From contig NC_064438.1 of NCBI RefSeq assembly GCF_023343835.1, positions 15,543,077-15,607,076 on the forward strand: a DNA stretch of 64,000 bases. The letters run 5' to 3'. Positions 1 to 12,500 of this stretch are shown piece by piece. Below the pieces are notes generated by a model. The model saw nothing but the letters and a program-made list of their open reading frames with translations, ran no database searches and was not told the DNA's origin. How positions within the stretch are numbered: position 1 is the first letter of the stretch; every line of letters begins with the position of its first letter. Source of the DNA: Lagopus muta (taxonomy: Eukaryota > Chordata > Aves > Galliformes > Phasianidae). Both the position numbers and the translations under genes were made by a program.

Positions 1-467
1 AGACTCTGTCTTCTCTGGAGCTGTGGGCATTCTCTTAAGGGAGCCCACTCCTCATTTTCCAGAAATTTCAAGAAGTCTCTCAAACACATCAGTTGGAACA
101 CAGCTATGTTAACCTTACACATGCAAGAGAATACAGCATCATCTCTGATGTTTACTATTTATCTACATGACTTAGGATGTTTGTAAGATACACTCCCATA
201 CTTTTGCATTTTACTAGGAATTCTTTATTACTCTCCTGAGAGCCTTGCTTCACTAGTAGCAGATGCTTCCCAATGAGCTGCAAGACAACAGTTTGATTTT
301 CTAGAAACTGCCAACTACTGGTGTTTGGCATAAGACTGATTTTCTTGTTTGTTAACTAAAACACACGAAGAGGAAAAAGGAAACAAACTATACCAAACCA
401 CAAGTTGAGTCATGTTACTTAGTATGCTAGGAGGTGCTCAGATAATATACTGACAATTACGAGGTAG
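1..467. other. AT-rich non-coding DNA, nothing recognised
   Basis: No open frame, repeat family or RNA gene could be supported here. Confidence 0.6.
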
Positions 468-590
468 AATCACAGAATCACTAAGGCTGGAAAGGACCTT
501 CTAGATCATCCATTCCAACCATCCACCTATCACCCATAGTTCCCACTAAACCTAACCATCTCTTGAACACCAACACCAAATAACTCAGTT
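468..590 (-). mobile_element. CR1 LINE, 3' end fragment (reverse orientation)
   Basis: On the - strand the fragment ends in ATTCTGTGATTCTA, the CR1 terminal 8-bp repeat. Before it comes the typical CR1 3' UTR text, seen on the + strand as aaggctggaaaggacc, ccattccaaccatccacc and tcttgaacacc. It is heavily 5'-truncated, about 120 bp long. The subfamily cannot be assigned by eye. Confidence 0.85.
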
Positions 591-598
591 CCTTTAAA

Positions 599-1275
599 TC
601 ACAGAATCATTTGAGTTGGAAGGGACCCTGAAAAGCCATCTGAACCAACTCACCTGCAATGAAAAGGGACACCTAACTAGATCAGGTGCTCAGAGCCCTG
701 TCCTGCCTGACCTTGAATATCTCTAGGGTTGGGGCACCCACCACTTCACAGGGCAACCTGCTTCTCACTGCAAAAACTTCCTTTTTGATCAAATCTAAAT
801 CTCTCCTCTGTTTGAAACTATTTCCCCTTGTCCTTTCACAACAGATCCTGCTAAAGAACCTGAACCCTCATTCTTACAGCACCCTCATTAGAAACTGAAA
901 GGCCACTGTCAGGTGTCCCCAGAGCCTTCTCTTCTTCCAGCCATAGCTCTCTCAACCTGTCCTCACAGGAGAGGTGTTCCATCCCTTGGATTATTTTTGT
1001 GGCCCTTTTCTGGACATGCTCCAACAGGCCATGTCTCTCCTGTACTGAGGACACCATATCTGGATGCTGTACTCCATGTGAGGTCTCATCAGCACAGAGC
1101 AGAGGGATGGATCACCTCCCTCACCTTGCTGGCTTCTTTTGATGTGGCCCACGATATGGTTGGCTTTCTGGCTGCAAGAGAATGCTGCTGACTCACGTGC
1201 ACCTTGCCATCCAGCACTTCCAAGTCCCCTTCAGCAGGGCTGTGCTCTGCCTTTCATTCCCCAGCTTAGGGGGAC
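599..1275 (-). mobile_element. CR1 LINE, 5'-truncated copy (reverse orientation)
   Basis: This second CR1 begins right after the first fragment, with its own 3' terminus (ATTCTGTGATTT on the - strand) at about 599. It includes the 3' UTR and the end of ORF2. On the - strand at about 850-1057 a degenerate reading gives HVQKRATKIIQGMEHL and EDRLRELWL, the carboxyl end of the CR1 reverse-transcriptase ORF. The copy is old and not functional. The 5' limit is approximate. Confidence 0.9.
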
Positions 1276-4200
1276 ACTAAGTCTTTGAAAATATAATACT
1301 GTTCTTATAAAGAAGTATGAGTCATACCATTAATGTCATTTGAGGATAAGCAAAAAAAAAGTCCTATCCGAAGCAATCACATGTATTCATTTGCTAAGAA
1401 GTTCATTCACAACTACTCTGTTGCTGGTAGAGGTTCTCTTGATGTGTCCAAAAATCATCTACTAAGTTAAAAAGTACCCATTAAAGCAGCTTCTACCTTT
1501 CGCTCAAACAAGCAGGAATCTAATATTCTCACTTCTACTTCTGGTTTTGTCACTGATTTTCCTTGACCTTGGACACAGTATGCAAAACATCACCACAGCT
1601 TGCAGGAGACTGGAAGAAAAATATGAGTGTTCAGAAATTCATATAGGCAAAGGCACTTAGTAAACCAGGCAAAAAGAAAGAACAGCAACCACACTGTCTT
1701 GTGCACCAAATCTGACTGCACAGAGAGCACTGGCTCATTAGGAAGACTTTCAGTTCTTCTGTGCTGTCACTTCCCAAATGTCTCCAGATGTCAGTTTCTC
1801 TCTACTCTCATTGACTAGGTAAAAAGACGTCAAAAGCATAAAGAGTAAGAGGCATCTCGCCACCTAAGCACAGATTTTACTACATAAATTCATAAAAGAA
1901 ATGAGGATTTGGAGGTTACTATTAACACCACAGATGCTAAAAGTGCAAGTCCTGGAAAAACACAGCTGCATCTGTGCCATTTCAAAAAGTCTTTCTCTTC
2001 AAAGACTTATTTGCCACCCACACAGCACTACTGGAGACAATACACAGCAAAGCATACACAGATGTGAGCGTTCACAACAAGCAGTGCAAGCGCTTCACAG
2101 CGGCACTTGAGAAGATATGGATGGACTCTCTCATGTTCAGAACATACCCTCAAGAAAGAAAACAGAAAAACATCTACTAGACAGCACAGGCACTGTAAAC
2201 ACTTTGTAATCCCATCAGTGCGTATCTTAAACTGTGGGGAGATTTCTCAGGTACAATAACTTATACTTCCAGATCCCAGTTCATAGGCACTGCTCTGTGA
2301 GCCATGTTGCTGTGCACAATCTCACCACCTTCACAAGAAAACCTCTAGAATGCCATATTGGTGAATGGGAGATTAAGCTCAGCTGCCTCCACTCAAGGGA
2401 GCAGAAAACAGCCCAAACATGAGGCTGCCTGCACAAAACTACCAAGAGGTGTCAACACAGTGGCTGCCTGGCAAGCTTCACTTGCCCTCCTTCCCTCTCC
2501 CACAGGCCAGATAACAGCAAGTTGTTTTGTACCTCTTGCCTTCTGGAGTCATTGCAGGTAAAGGCCTCCAGAGGAGACAAGGAATGTCGCTGTGTGCAAA
2601 TAGAATGAAGCACCACCATGCAAAGATGAATGTGTATCAGCAACAACATATGGATAGGAGGCAGTTGATAAAATTGCCTTTAACCAGTTTCAGATCACGC
2701 AAGAAAGATAACAACCAAAAATAAAGAAGAAATAGCTAACCCTTTCTGAGGATCAGTGCTCACTAGAAACTCCATAAAGAGGCAGTCTCCAAGGAGAGAT
2801 GCTTCCCCTTCAGTTGCCAGCCCTTAAATGAGGTTAGGAAGAAGGGGACCCAGGGTCCACCCCTTCTGGTTGCACTGGTGAATTGCTCACACCTGTGCTC
2901 CCAGGGCTGGTACACCCCTTCACCAGGTGCTCAATCACTGGTTCAGGCCATCACCTAACAGTTCCCATACAAATGTGGTATTTTTTGTCTAGGCAAGTAT
3001 CAGGAAAGACAGCCTATATGCGTGTGTGTGTATATACACATATATATTCCATCACTACAGAGCAGCAGCACAGGCACAGAATTAAGTATGTCGTCCACTG
3101 ATGTCAAGTGGTATGTGCAGTGCCAACAGGAAAATGAGTCCAGGGGGACTTGTAGAGCAGCAGCAATAAATAAGGTGGAATCAAGGATAAAGTACTAATT
3201 TTGTATTGTGGTTTAAAGCTATCAACTTAAAAAGATGTTCATTACTGCTAAACTGAATGATGTATATGAGAGCAAACACCTGCTTCCTAAGGAAAGGTGT
3301 TAGGTAAATTTTAGAATAGCTAATATATATAATTCCTACTTCCATTTAGCTTACAAGGTATATGAGCTCTGCTCCTTTCATTTGTAGTTTCATTGCTAAC
3401 AGCAAACATAACAGAAAAGCAATATTTCGTTATCATTATTCATTATTATTATTAAAAAATGTCTTCATCCTATACGCCTGACAGACAAGAGTAAGCTCCA
3501 AGAAAGATATTCCATTTTGCTGTTTTCTTTAGAATTCCTAGATTTTAGATATATAGGTTAAGTGGGTCTTTACAGAGACCTTAGAAGTAGCTGCATTTCT
3601 TTAAAAGCAGATGCATGGATAACAATTTTATCCCCATTTCTATTAACTGCATCTTTTATCAATATAATACATTTATTCTTAATTTCAGTGGACTGTCACA
3701 GCAATTTACCTCAGCTGAAAATGCATCACCTAACTTTGTACAGTAAAGAAACTTATGGGATGGCATTTTCAGGAGCAAGGTAAATAAAAAGCCTGCTTCT
3801 GTACTTAAACTGCTGAGGGTTGAAGAGGTGAGAGCAATGCACTGTTCACACAGTTCTCTATCAGGTGGAACTAGGCATTTAGAGAGGAAAAGAAGGGGAG
3901 GGGGGGCAGGAATGAAGCTTGGCCACAGCAGTAATTTGTAGAGAGAATTACAGCCAAGAAGATGGTCTGATCTTTCAGGGATGCGTGCTGCAAGCTGGTT
4001 TGCAGCAGTGCTGTCTTTGTGCTCCACGACACAGAAATATTTCTTTCCTGAAGGATAAGGCTGCAGCTCACAGACAGAGCATCAACACATACACATATGA
4101 CAAGGAAAACAGAACAGGACTTGCCCATAGGCGAGATTGAGCCCAATTGTTGACACAGTTGAATCTGTGAATCACTAGCTTGTGCTTATGTTTGTTTCAT

Positions 4201-7200
4201 GTTTCCCTTCTTCCCAGTTCTCTACTCTTCATGCTATAATTAAAAAGGAAGTTCTTAGCACTTAATGCAACTCACCACAGAGTTAATGATATTATCTCTG
4301 AAAACTTCCATAATGTTTTTAAAGATCTATTGCATTATCTGTACTTGCATGCTTTGTTAGACATGGCCACATGTTCAAGGTCAAAATGCACAAAACGGTA
4401 AGAGAAGGCCGCAGAAATAAAAGTAGCAGCGTTAACTATCTGGTTTGCTTGCTTCCCATTCCCTGCTCTCACAACACAAGTTTGCTGCTTTTGAACAATT
4501 GATGAAGATCTGCAAAACTCCTACTATGCAGACAGCTGACCCCCGTAGCAGCATGGCAGTATGTCAAATACCAAAGCCTGAAATCCACTGCAATGTAATG
4601 AATGATCAGCACTGATTCCAATAAGCCCTGAATCAAGTCTTACCTTTAAGTCTCATTAAACTCATTTTTATATAAAATCAATAGTCCTTTTTCTTCCTCC
4701 ATCAACTGTGAGGGAAATAGCAGAAACACTTGTTACTGTGACCAGACTTGCACCTTACACAAGCTAAAAGAGTAAAGAGCTCCACAACGAGATTAATCAA
4801 AGTGAAGGAGCTATAATAGGCTTAAAAATGAAAGCACGTTAAAAATTGCTCCCTTGCAAAAAACAGAGTTCATAACCAAGCACAAGTTCAGCACAACTCC
4901 ATGTCCATCACCGAAGCAAAATTACCCCTGCAGCAATGTGAATGAGCAACTGACTATTCTGGACAGCCATGGGCCAGGGTGGGAAGGCACTGTAGAAATT
5001 CCATTCATCCATTAGAAAAAAAAGTAATAACAACAACAAGGGAATGGTATACTTCTTAAGAGAAGAAATCACTTTTTCGCTCATTTACATGCCAAGCTCA
5101 GGTTTCTTTGTCTATCATCAAGATGGTCTGCAGTGCCAGCAAGTAGCACAGCAAGGATGATACATGACAGATATATCAAAGCAACCCTTTCCTAGTTATG
5201 TCTCCAGGCCTAGCACAACACCCCAGACACCAGCTGGAGTCAGCCACGATTCTTCATAACAACTCATCTACAAAGACTGACTGATAGGTGACCAGCTCTT
5301 CCTCTGTTCCTGTGAACAAAAACGTATCCTGACAGTTCTTTGCTGTCTTGGTCTTGGGTGAGGAAATTTGCCCTGAGAAACTCGTCCTCCTACTGATCTT
5401 TCTTCTGTCAGCTCAGCAGCCTACAATGCTGTGATGCTCTTTGAAAATTCAAAACAAAAGGCAAAACCAACAAACTCACCTCTACTCTAAGTTGCAATTT
5501 GTCAGTGAAATGTTTTCAGAATTTTTGCAGGTAAGATGCTGAAATGGGAGAGCAGACAAGAAAGCAGAACCGCCTGTGATTTCTCATGGGACGGTCTAGT
5601 TATGCAGGAATTTCCTTTCTCCATCCTCCTGTCAGCACTCAAAATCTTGATGGCGTTTACCTTCAGAAGCCATTTGGAGATAACCGTCTTCATTTCACAG
5701 TGGTCTGACGGACAGACAAGCTGGCTCACTCAAACAGTAAGTCTGCTGAACAGCATGGAACTTCACAAAATCGAGTTTTGCTTTCATTTATTTACCAGAT
5801 TTATAATTTTAAACACATCCAAAGAAGTTGGGGGGAAGAGGAAAGAAAATAGTTTTAATAAACAGAACAAAACCTATTTTAGTGTCAGGGGCAGAACCTC
5901 AGAGGGACGTCTTGACTCCCTGTGCAGCAGAAGGAAAGAGCAACTCACATTTTTTCCCTCTTGAGGGAAGTCAAAGATTGATCTTATCTCAAATAAGCGG
6001 GATGATTCTCCCACTCAAGAGTTCCCTTTCTTTCTAAACAGAGGCATTTTTTTCTTAACCACACTTCCCCGCTCAGAATTGCAGTTTCTTGGAAGACAAA
6101 ACATTAAAATAAAGGTCTCTACAACTATAAATGCAATGCGGGACATGGAATTTCCCTTACCTGCAGAGATTTTATTATCATTTCAACTGCCTTATTTGTC
6201 TTAATTCACCTAACGAATGTTTTTAAAACACAACTTTGTTGTTAAGTGATAAAAAAAAAAAAAAACAATTACTATTAGCAATGTTTTCAAGAATTGTTTC
6301 ACCTACTGACTAAGATTAGATGCCAATTTAGATCACAGAAAGCCCTATCACTTCAATTTCTGTACACTGTGGTATTTTTACTAGGCTGAAAGGATTGCCT
6401 ACATAATTCTCCCTTCATTTTTTATACCATAAAACTATATTCTGTCACTTTTATGCGATGCCTTCAACAAAGCTTTTCAAAAATAGGCTACTGGATCTTA
6501 TTCACACTGCATTTTGTCTCATCGTTTCTGTCATTTTTATGTTGCCCCTCCGGCACAGCAGAAGGGATCACACAGTGCCTCAATTCAAATGCATGATTAT
6601 GACCCTTGAAGAAGAGTTTCCATAGAGAGGGGTCAAACAAAGCAGAAATTGGGTAAGAATTATACTGTTGCCTTGTTTCTGCTCAGAGAATGACAAAATA
6701 AAGGCAGAAGGTGGAATTAATCTAAGAAAAAATACCTCCACTATTTGTTGGTATGAAGACATTGTTATGGTTTACCACAAAAATCACTTCAAAAGTCTCA
6801 AAAAAGAACTAGAAGTCTCTTTGTATGAGATATACTAAGAAGCCTATCTTTGAGAGGAAATCAGTACAGAAACACATCCAAGGCGCACCATACAGCATCC
6901 ATGCAGACACAGCATTAACATCAATTTTCTTACATTAAAACAGTGCTTCTAAAGCTCAGAAATTCCACTGCTGAGAGTATAAAGGTTCTCTATTAGGAAA
7001 CCGTTCAGAAAATGATCTTTAAAAAAAAAAAAATCCGTAGGTCAGACTGGAAAGCATGGCTCCATCAATGAAGACAAAAATAAGTTGAAAACCACTATCC
7101 TAACACCTTCGATGCCATCCAAAAGAACACTATGTAAAAAGAGTGATCAAAAACCTGGTGTACAAGTCACATACTCTGACACCAGCATGCTTTGCAGTAT

Positions 7201-9304
7201 CACTGTACTTCCTTCAACTGGCAGCAATTTCCAGCAAAAGCTCCAGCCACTGATGTTGTCCATCGGTGTCCATGGGCACTGTGGAGATAGCCTCTTTTCC
7301 AAAGATCCATGGTTGGTACATAAGCATGCCATTTATGTCCTCTGCCCACAAGGACCTCATGAATTGTATACACAGCTTTGCCAGCATCTTCTGCTTGCTT
7401 CAGGCCTGACGCTTCCCAGAGAGCTGCAAAGAATCAGTGCTGATGCCCCAAGGAAAATCAGTGGCAAGTAGTTTCCCTAACCCTAAATAAATTCTTGAAA
7501 AAATCCTGTCCATGAAAATAAATCACAAAATGATTTTTAGTTCATAGATTTATGCTTTCTTTGATCAGCACGTATTACAGAGATCACAGGATCTTGCCAG
7601 CCCACCTAACCTACATCAAGATAAGCTCTGCTGGCAGAGATGACTTGCCTCAGCCTGAAGAGCTACTTCCATTTGCTAGAGCTGTGAGGTGCTGCAGCTG
7701 CACTTAATAGCTGGGGGCTGTGAAGCAAAAATACTTCTGACTTAGGTGCTTAAACGTAGCTGTGCTCTAGAGAAATACTGTACAGAACATCAAACACGTA
7801 ATCTGCTGGCACGGACACTTTCTCTTCTGTGCTGCCTCGCTCCCAACGCTGCCTGTATAGCTGTTGTATCCAAGTGCCTCCCAGCAGTGCACTAAGCACT
7901 GCAGCTAATATCTGACGTTCGGTTTATTCTCTTTCTTCCCTCAGGGAGAATCATATGCACTGCAGTACGAATTGTTTTGAGAGGGTAGGAGTTTCAAACA
8001 GGTGCAAACAGCGTCCTATAAAAGCTGAAAGCGAGTGCCCTGAATGCAAAGGATGCTCAAGAACATCACGCGTAGTAAAAGCTCATTTCAGAAATGAGGG
8101 CCAATATCTTCTTCTCCCTTCCATTAAAAATGGTGTCTTCTGCAAATCATTGATTTATCCTTTTGATACAGCATTCTTTAAGGCCAAAAGCCAGATGAGT
8201 AACTCAGCTGAGGTTTTTTTTATGGCACCCGCTAGTTCTGAAGTACACCACAACTGTACCAATTAATTATTCACCGATGCTTGTAAAGTATTTGGGGTCC
8301 TTGAATAAGGGGAGCCGCTTTTGATATATGAAACTAGCTGTCTTCTCCATTTTGTAGACTAATTTTTTACATCTGTTTCCTCGATCTAGATCAACTCTTC
8401 TGCACTGCTTGGCAATACTCTTCACTTCAGTGTGGCTTTCTCAGCATTGTAGATCTTTATCCTTACATCCAGATCCTGAAGCAAGTCAGCCTAGAATGTT
8501 TGTTAAACTCTGAATTACATAGCATTTTCATAATAACATTGCCATTGAGGCAGTATCTCTACTGAGGACTCAGTTAAGGTAGCTTAAAAGTCTGTACGCA
8601 TGAAAAGCTGAAAAGACTTCCTCCTTAGAAATGAGCAAAAGCAGATTACACAATTCCAGGAACAGGGTACTTTTCAGCACAGAACTTATGCACAGAAAAA
8701 TAATAGTTTCAGAAATGTTTCAGGGTGAAGTTTCTTTGTGTGGGTCTTTTGGTTTTGTATTTTGGGCAAGGCAAAAATCTACAGGCTTCAATACTGGAAT
8801 CCTTTATTCACAGATCACATTTTCTGTACTGAGAACAAGATGGAAAAAAAAAAAAAAAGGCCTCCAGAGAGGCCATGAGAAAAACCTAATAGTTTTGCTC
8901 AAAGAGATCTTTCCAATAATTCCTCCATGAGCATACAAACAGCAAATGATATAAACCACCCTTAACTCTTCATTTGCAGATGCAGCCTCCTTCTTCTTGA
9001 AGAAGTTCACACTACTAACAGTGAAGGGAAAGAAATAAAAGTAGAGCAGAGACACAGCATCCCTGTGGTCTTAGTACTTAGATTTTTTTTTATTAATTTT
9101 TTTATTTTTTTTCAATAACAAAGTCTTAGAACCAGAAAGTTACACTTGAGTCCCATATGTAGGTCAGAGACTAACCGCTCTTTCCAAAAGAAATTAGCAA
9201 TTAAAATTTAGAGATTTGACTTAATTTCATATAAAAAAAGTGTCCACAGAAGCACATCTGCCATCTCTGTTCATCACCATTTATAAAAATCTGTGCAACA
9301 GAAA
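1276..9304. other. Non-coding DNA, possible intron of a leftward gene
   Basis: No exon matching a protein family I recognise was found on either strand. The longest open frame, on the + strand from 5536 to 5964, has no domain, no clear start context and ordinary composition. Another at 7085-7471 is similar. Both are treated as chance. The stretch contains A runs near 6250, 7020 and 8838, and a T-rich tract near 9080-9112. Confidence 0.6.
3021..3047 (+). repeat. Compound (GT)n/(TA)n microsatellite
   Basis: A GT run passes into alternating TA and CA units. This alternating purine-pyrimidine run is a common simple repeat. Confidence 0.75.
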
Positions 9305-9592
9305 AAAGGATGGAGCTGGGCTCTTTTCAGTACAACAACAGGATGAGGAGCAGTGGGCAAAAACTGCACCACAGGAAGTTCCGTGCATACATAAGGAAGA
9401 ACATCTTAACTGCGAGTGACAGAACATTGAAACAGGCTGCCCAGAGAAGTTGTGGGGTCTCCTCTGAAAATGTTCAAGACCCATCTAGACACTCTCCTGT
9501 GCAACCTGCTGCAGTGAACATGCTTTAGTGGGAGACTGGACCAGACGATCCCCAAGGATCCCTCTCAACCCCTAAAATTCTGTGATTCTGTG
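9305..9592 (+). mobile_element. CR1 LINE, 3' end copy (forward orientation)
   Basis: About 290 bp of CR1 3' sequence includes the family's gaacatcttaactg, gaaacaggctgcccagagaag and tgttcaagacccatctagac segments. It ends in two copies of the ATTCTGTG terminal repeat at 9577-9592. It is truncated at the 5' end and has no intact ORF. Confidence 0.92.
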
Positions 9593-12500
9593 ATCTCCAC
9601 TGTACTGGTGTGGACTGAGAAACTGTGAATGCTACAAGCACCATCACCAAAGAAAGGTAGAAATCCTGGACATCCAGAGCTCTGCTCTCAAGCTGCAAAG
9701 TTCGAATCTACTGAACAAGTTCTGGTGGGAAGCGAATGTTTTGCACTGCAGAGGTCCAGGGTCCAGTATGAATAACCAGCCAACTTCATGGATAAGCAAA
9801 CAAATCCATGGTGTGCAACACATTGTAATTGATCTTACCACAGCAGTCTTTTCTGGAACAAGCACCTCCAAGACTTGGTTGAGAACTTTTCTCAAGCACT
9901 GCAGAGTCAGACAATAGAAGCAGGACAATGAAGAGGACAGGCATATAATTATGCATGGGAAAAGATTCTCCTTGGATTTTGACTAGCTTACAGTACCAGC
10001 GGCACTGTAAACCATTACAGCGGTCATTGAGAGGCCACTCAAAACCATTACAATTAGAACAAAAGAAGAACAAATCCATGCTTCCAGTTAAAATTCTACT
10101 ACAGGTACCCAGTTTCACTCAACTAGAGACATAAAGTAGAACTGCAGTGAAATCAGAGACACAGCCAGAAAGAGTCACACACACCCTCCTTCCCAAGCCA
10201 AACTTGTAACTCTAGCACTCCCAAAAGCAAATGCATCCCGTGCTCATTGACATGCCATCAAATTCCTCTTTTCAAGGGCAAAGCTTTCCTCACAGTGTTG
10301 GGTCTCCCACTAATGATTTTTCTTAATTGGCCAGTCAAGGCTGCCACAGGATGACACATCATCATGCTTCCAACAACACTGCCCAACCCAGAAGTACGGA
10401 AATGAAATACATCTCTCCTACTTCAACTTGAAAACAGAGCAGTAATCATGAGGCTGTGAGCAACGAGCCAGTGCCTCCTGTTGTAGCACATCACTGTGTT
10501 GCTTACTGCCACGCACAGACAAAAGATTTATTTTCCATATTTCTCATTTCTACATGCTAGCAACTGCATTTCACACAAGACTTGCTGTGGTCAGAACTAA
10601 GATCTTCATGAAAGCGAATCAATTTGAAAAAACAGCACTTCTGTTTCAGTACCTTTCTGACCTCTAGTTTGCTGAGGCATACACAGGCATCAGATTCCTA
10701 ATGCAAAAAGGTCTCTTTGTGCAAGAAATATTTACCACCCCTTTAAAAATTCAGAAAACCAGCCCTAGCATAGGCACTTCCACAGCCTCCCATTAAGACA
10801 AGCTTCATTAGCGTCACTCCTTTCCAACCCACTAATTTATTACAGTATCATCAGCTGCAAACTCAGACTTTAGCAAGACACAAGGATGCAGAAAGTAGCT
10901 GGGCAGATACTTAAAGCAATGAGGAAGCAGCATTTTTCAGGGAGAAGGCTGGAGAGCAGTCATTTGCTCTTTGCACCAAAGAGGGAGGGTTATGTTTATC
11001 AACAAATCAAACCCTTTTGTTCATCTTCCAAACACACCCTGGATAAGATGCCAACTTCCAGAAATAAGGCAGAAAATAGCAAGTGAGTTACTGTCTCACT
11101 AGAGCAATGGTAGCCTAGAAGATTATGCAGCTTTTATTTAACACTTCTGCTGGAAATAAGTTTCTTACTCATTATTTGCATAAGTTCTACTTAATGTTCA
11201 TAAAACTTCAATTACTTGCAGAAAAAAAGTCTACGGTACCTAACAAAGTTTAGTCTGAATACTACTCCTCCTTTGGGAAAGCAAATACAGACAGATGAGC
11301 CAGAACTACTTATGCAAGCAACAGGTTTTTTTACTCCGTTTCTCAGAAGTGAGAAACAAGAGAACTTAACATTCCTGCCCATTTGGCAGAACGTAGGGCT
11401 CTGATTGCCTCTCTCTCCAAGCCACAACATCATAACTCACAAAGTGAATTCAAAGTCCTGAACATATCTGCAATTTTACATCTGGTTCTTGTTATTTTAA
11501 CCTCAGAAGCAAAGATTATTTAAGAAAAAAAAATCCGAATCTGATTTCTGCCAATTGTTTATGCTTTCCTTAAAGTTTCTTTATTCTATCAACTAGGTTA
11601 TTTGGAGGATATTATCTTAATGCAACAAAATTTAAGAATATTTATATTTCCAGAGAAGGCAAGGGCTCTGCTGGATCAAAACACTTTGAGCTCATCAGCT
11701 CATGCTTCATATCCTTACTACTCAACTGAAATACCCTTACCATTCCACTATTATGTCTGTTATATTAATGATAACCATGGAGAACATATGCTTGACCTCT
11801 GAGGTCACTTCTACTTACCTAGGATCAACTTCTAATAGAACTACCACCAGATTCTTCTTCCTCCAAGCTTTTAACGCAGCCAGGAAGAACTGACATCAGC
11901 CCAGTTGCCTCTGAAGATGAGCAGTCAGAGGACACAGAAAACACCCTGTTTGACTCGTGGAATAACTAAGAAATAAACAGCACCACACATGTGACAGAAC
12001 CAGCAATTCTGCTGCTGTTTTGTCGTCAATACAGTAACATTTGCCCAAAGCAGACAGAACATCAAACCATGCTCTCTCCAGCTACACCACAGCAGTCATA
12101 TTTACTTCACTGGGACTTGCTCTCCTAAAGCAGAAGGATATATAATTTTCTTTTTATTAACCACAGACTTACTCCACACAGTGACAGCAAGATCTACAAG
12201 CAAATGTTAATAAATGCATTTGTAAGCCCATGTTTAGCCACTGAAAGAAACACTGCTCAAATAAATTTCTCCAGCTTCATTCTTTCTTCTGATAGAAGAA
12301 AAAAAAAAAACATTCCTTATTTTCTGATTGAAGATCAGATTAATTAGGAACAAATTGTAAGCACTGCAACTTAAAAGAATTCAAGATAAATGCCTGGTAA
12401 GACAAAAGGTTTGTTCCTGCATCAGTGCTGCTGGCTGCATTTGGCTCTGGCTGCCAGTACCTCCCATAGAACCTGCTGCTCACTTCTACTGCTCCATTTC

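Noticed and set aside
851..1057. - strand open frame considered as a host gene
   Set aside because: It reads as the degenerate carboxyl end of the CR1 reverse-transcriptase ORF and lies inside a CR1 copy.
7085..7471. 128-codon + frame and an overlapping - frame, considered as a pseudogene
   Set aside because: Neither strand gives a recognisable protein, and the - strand reading has stops. Nothing supports a gene beyond the open length.
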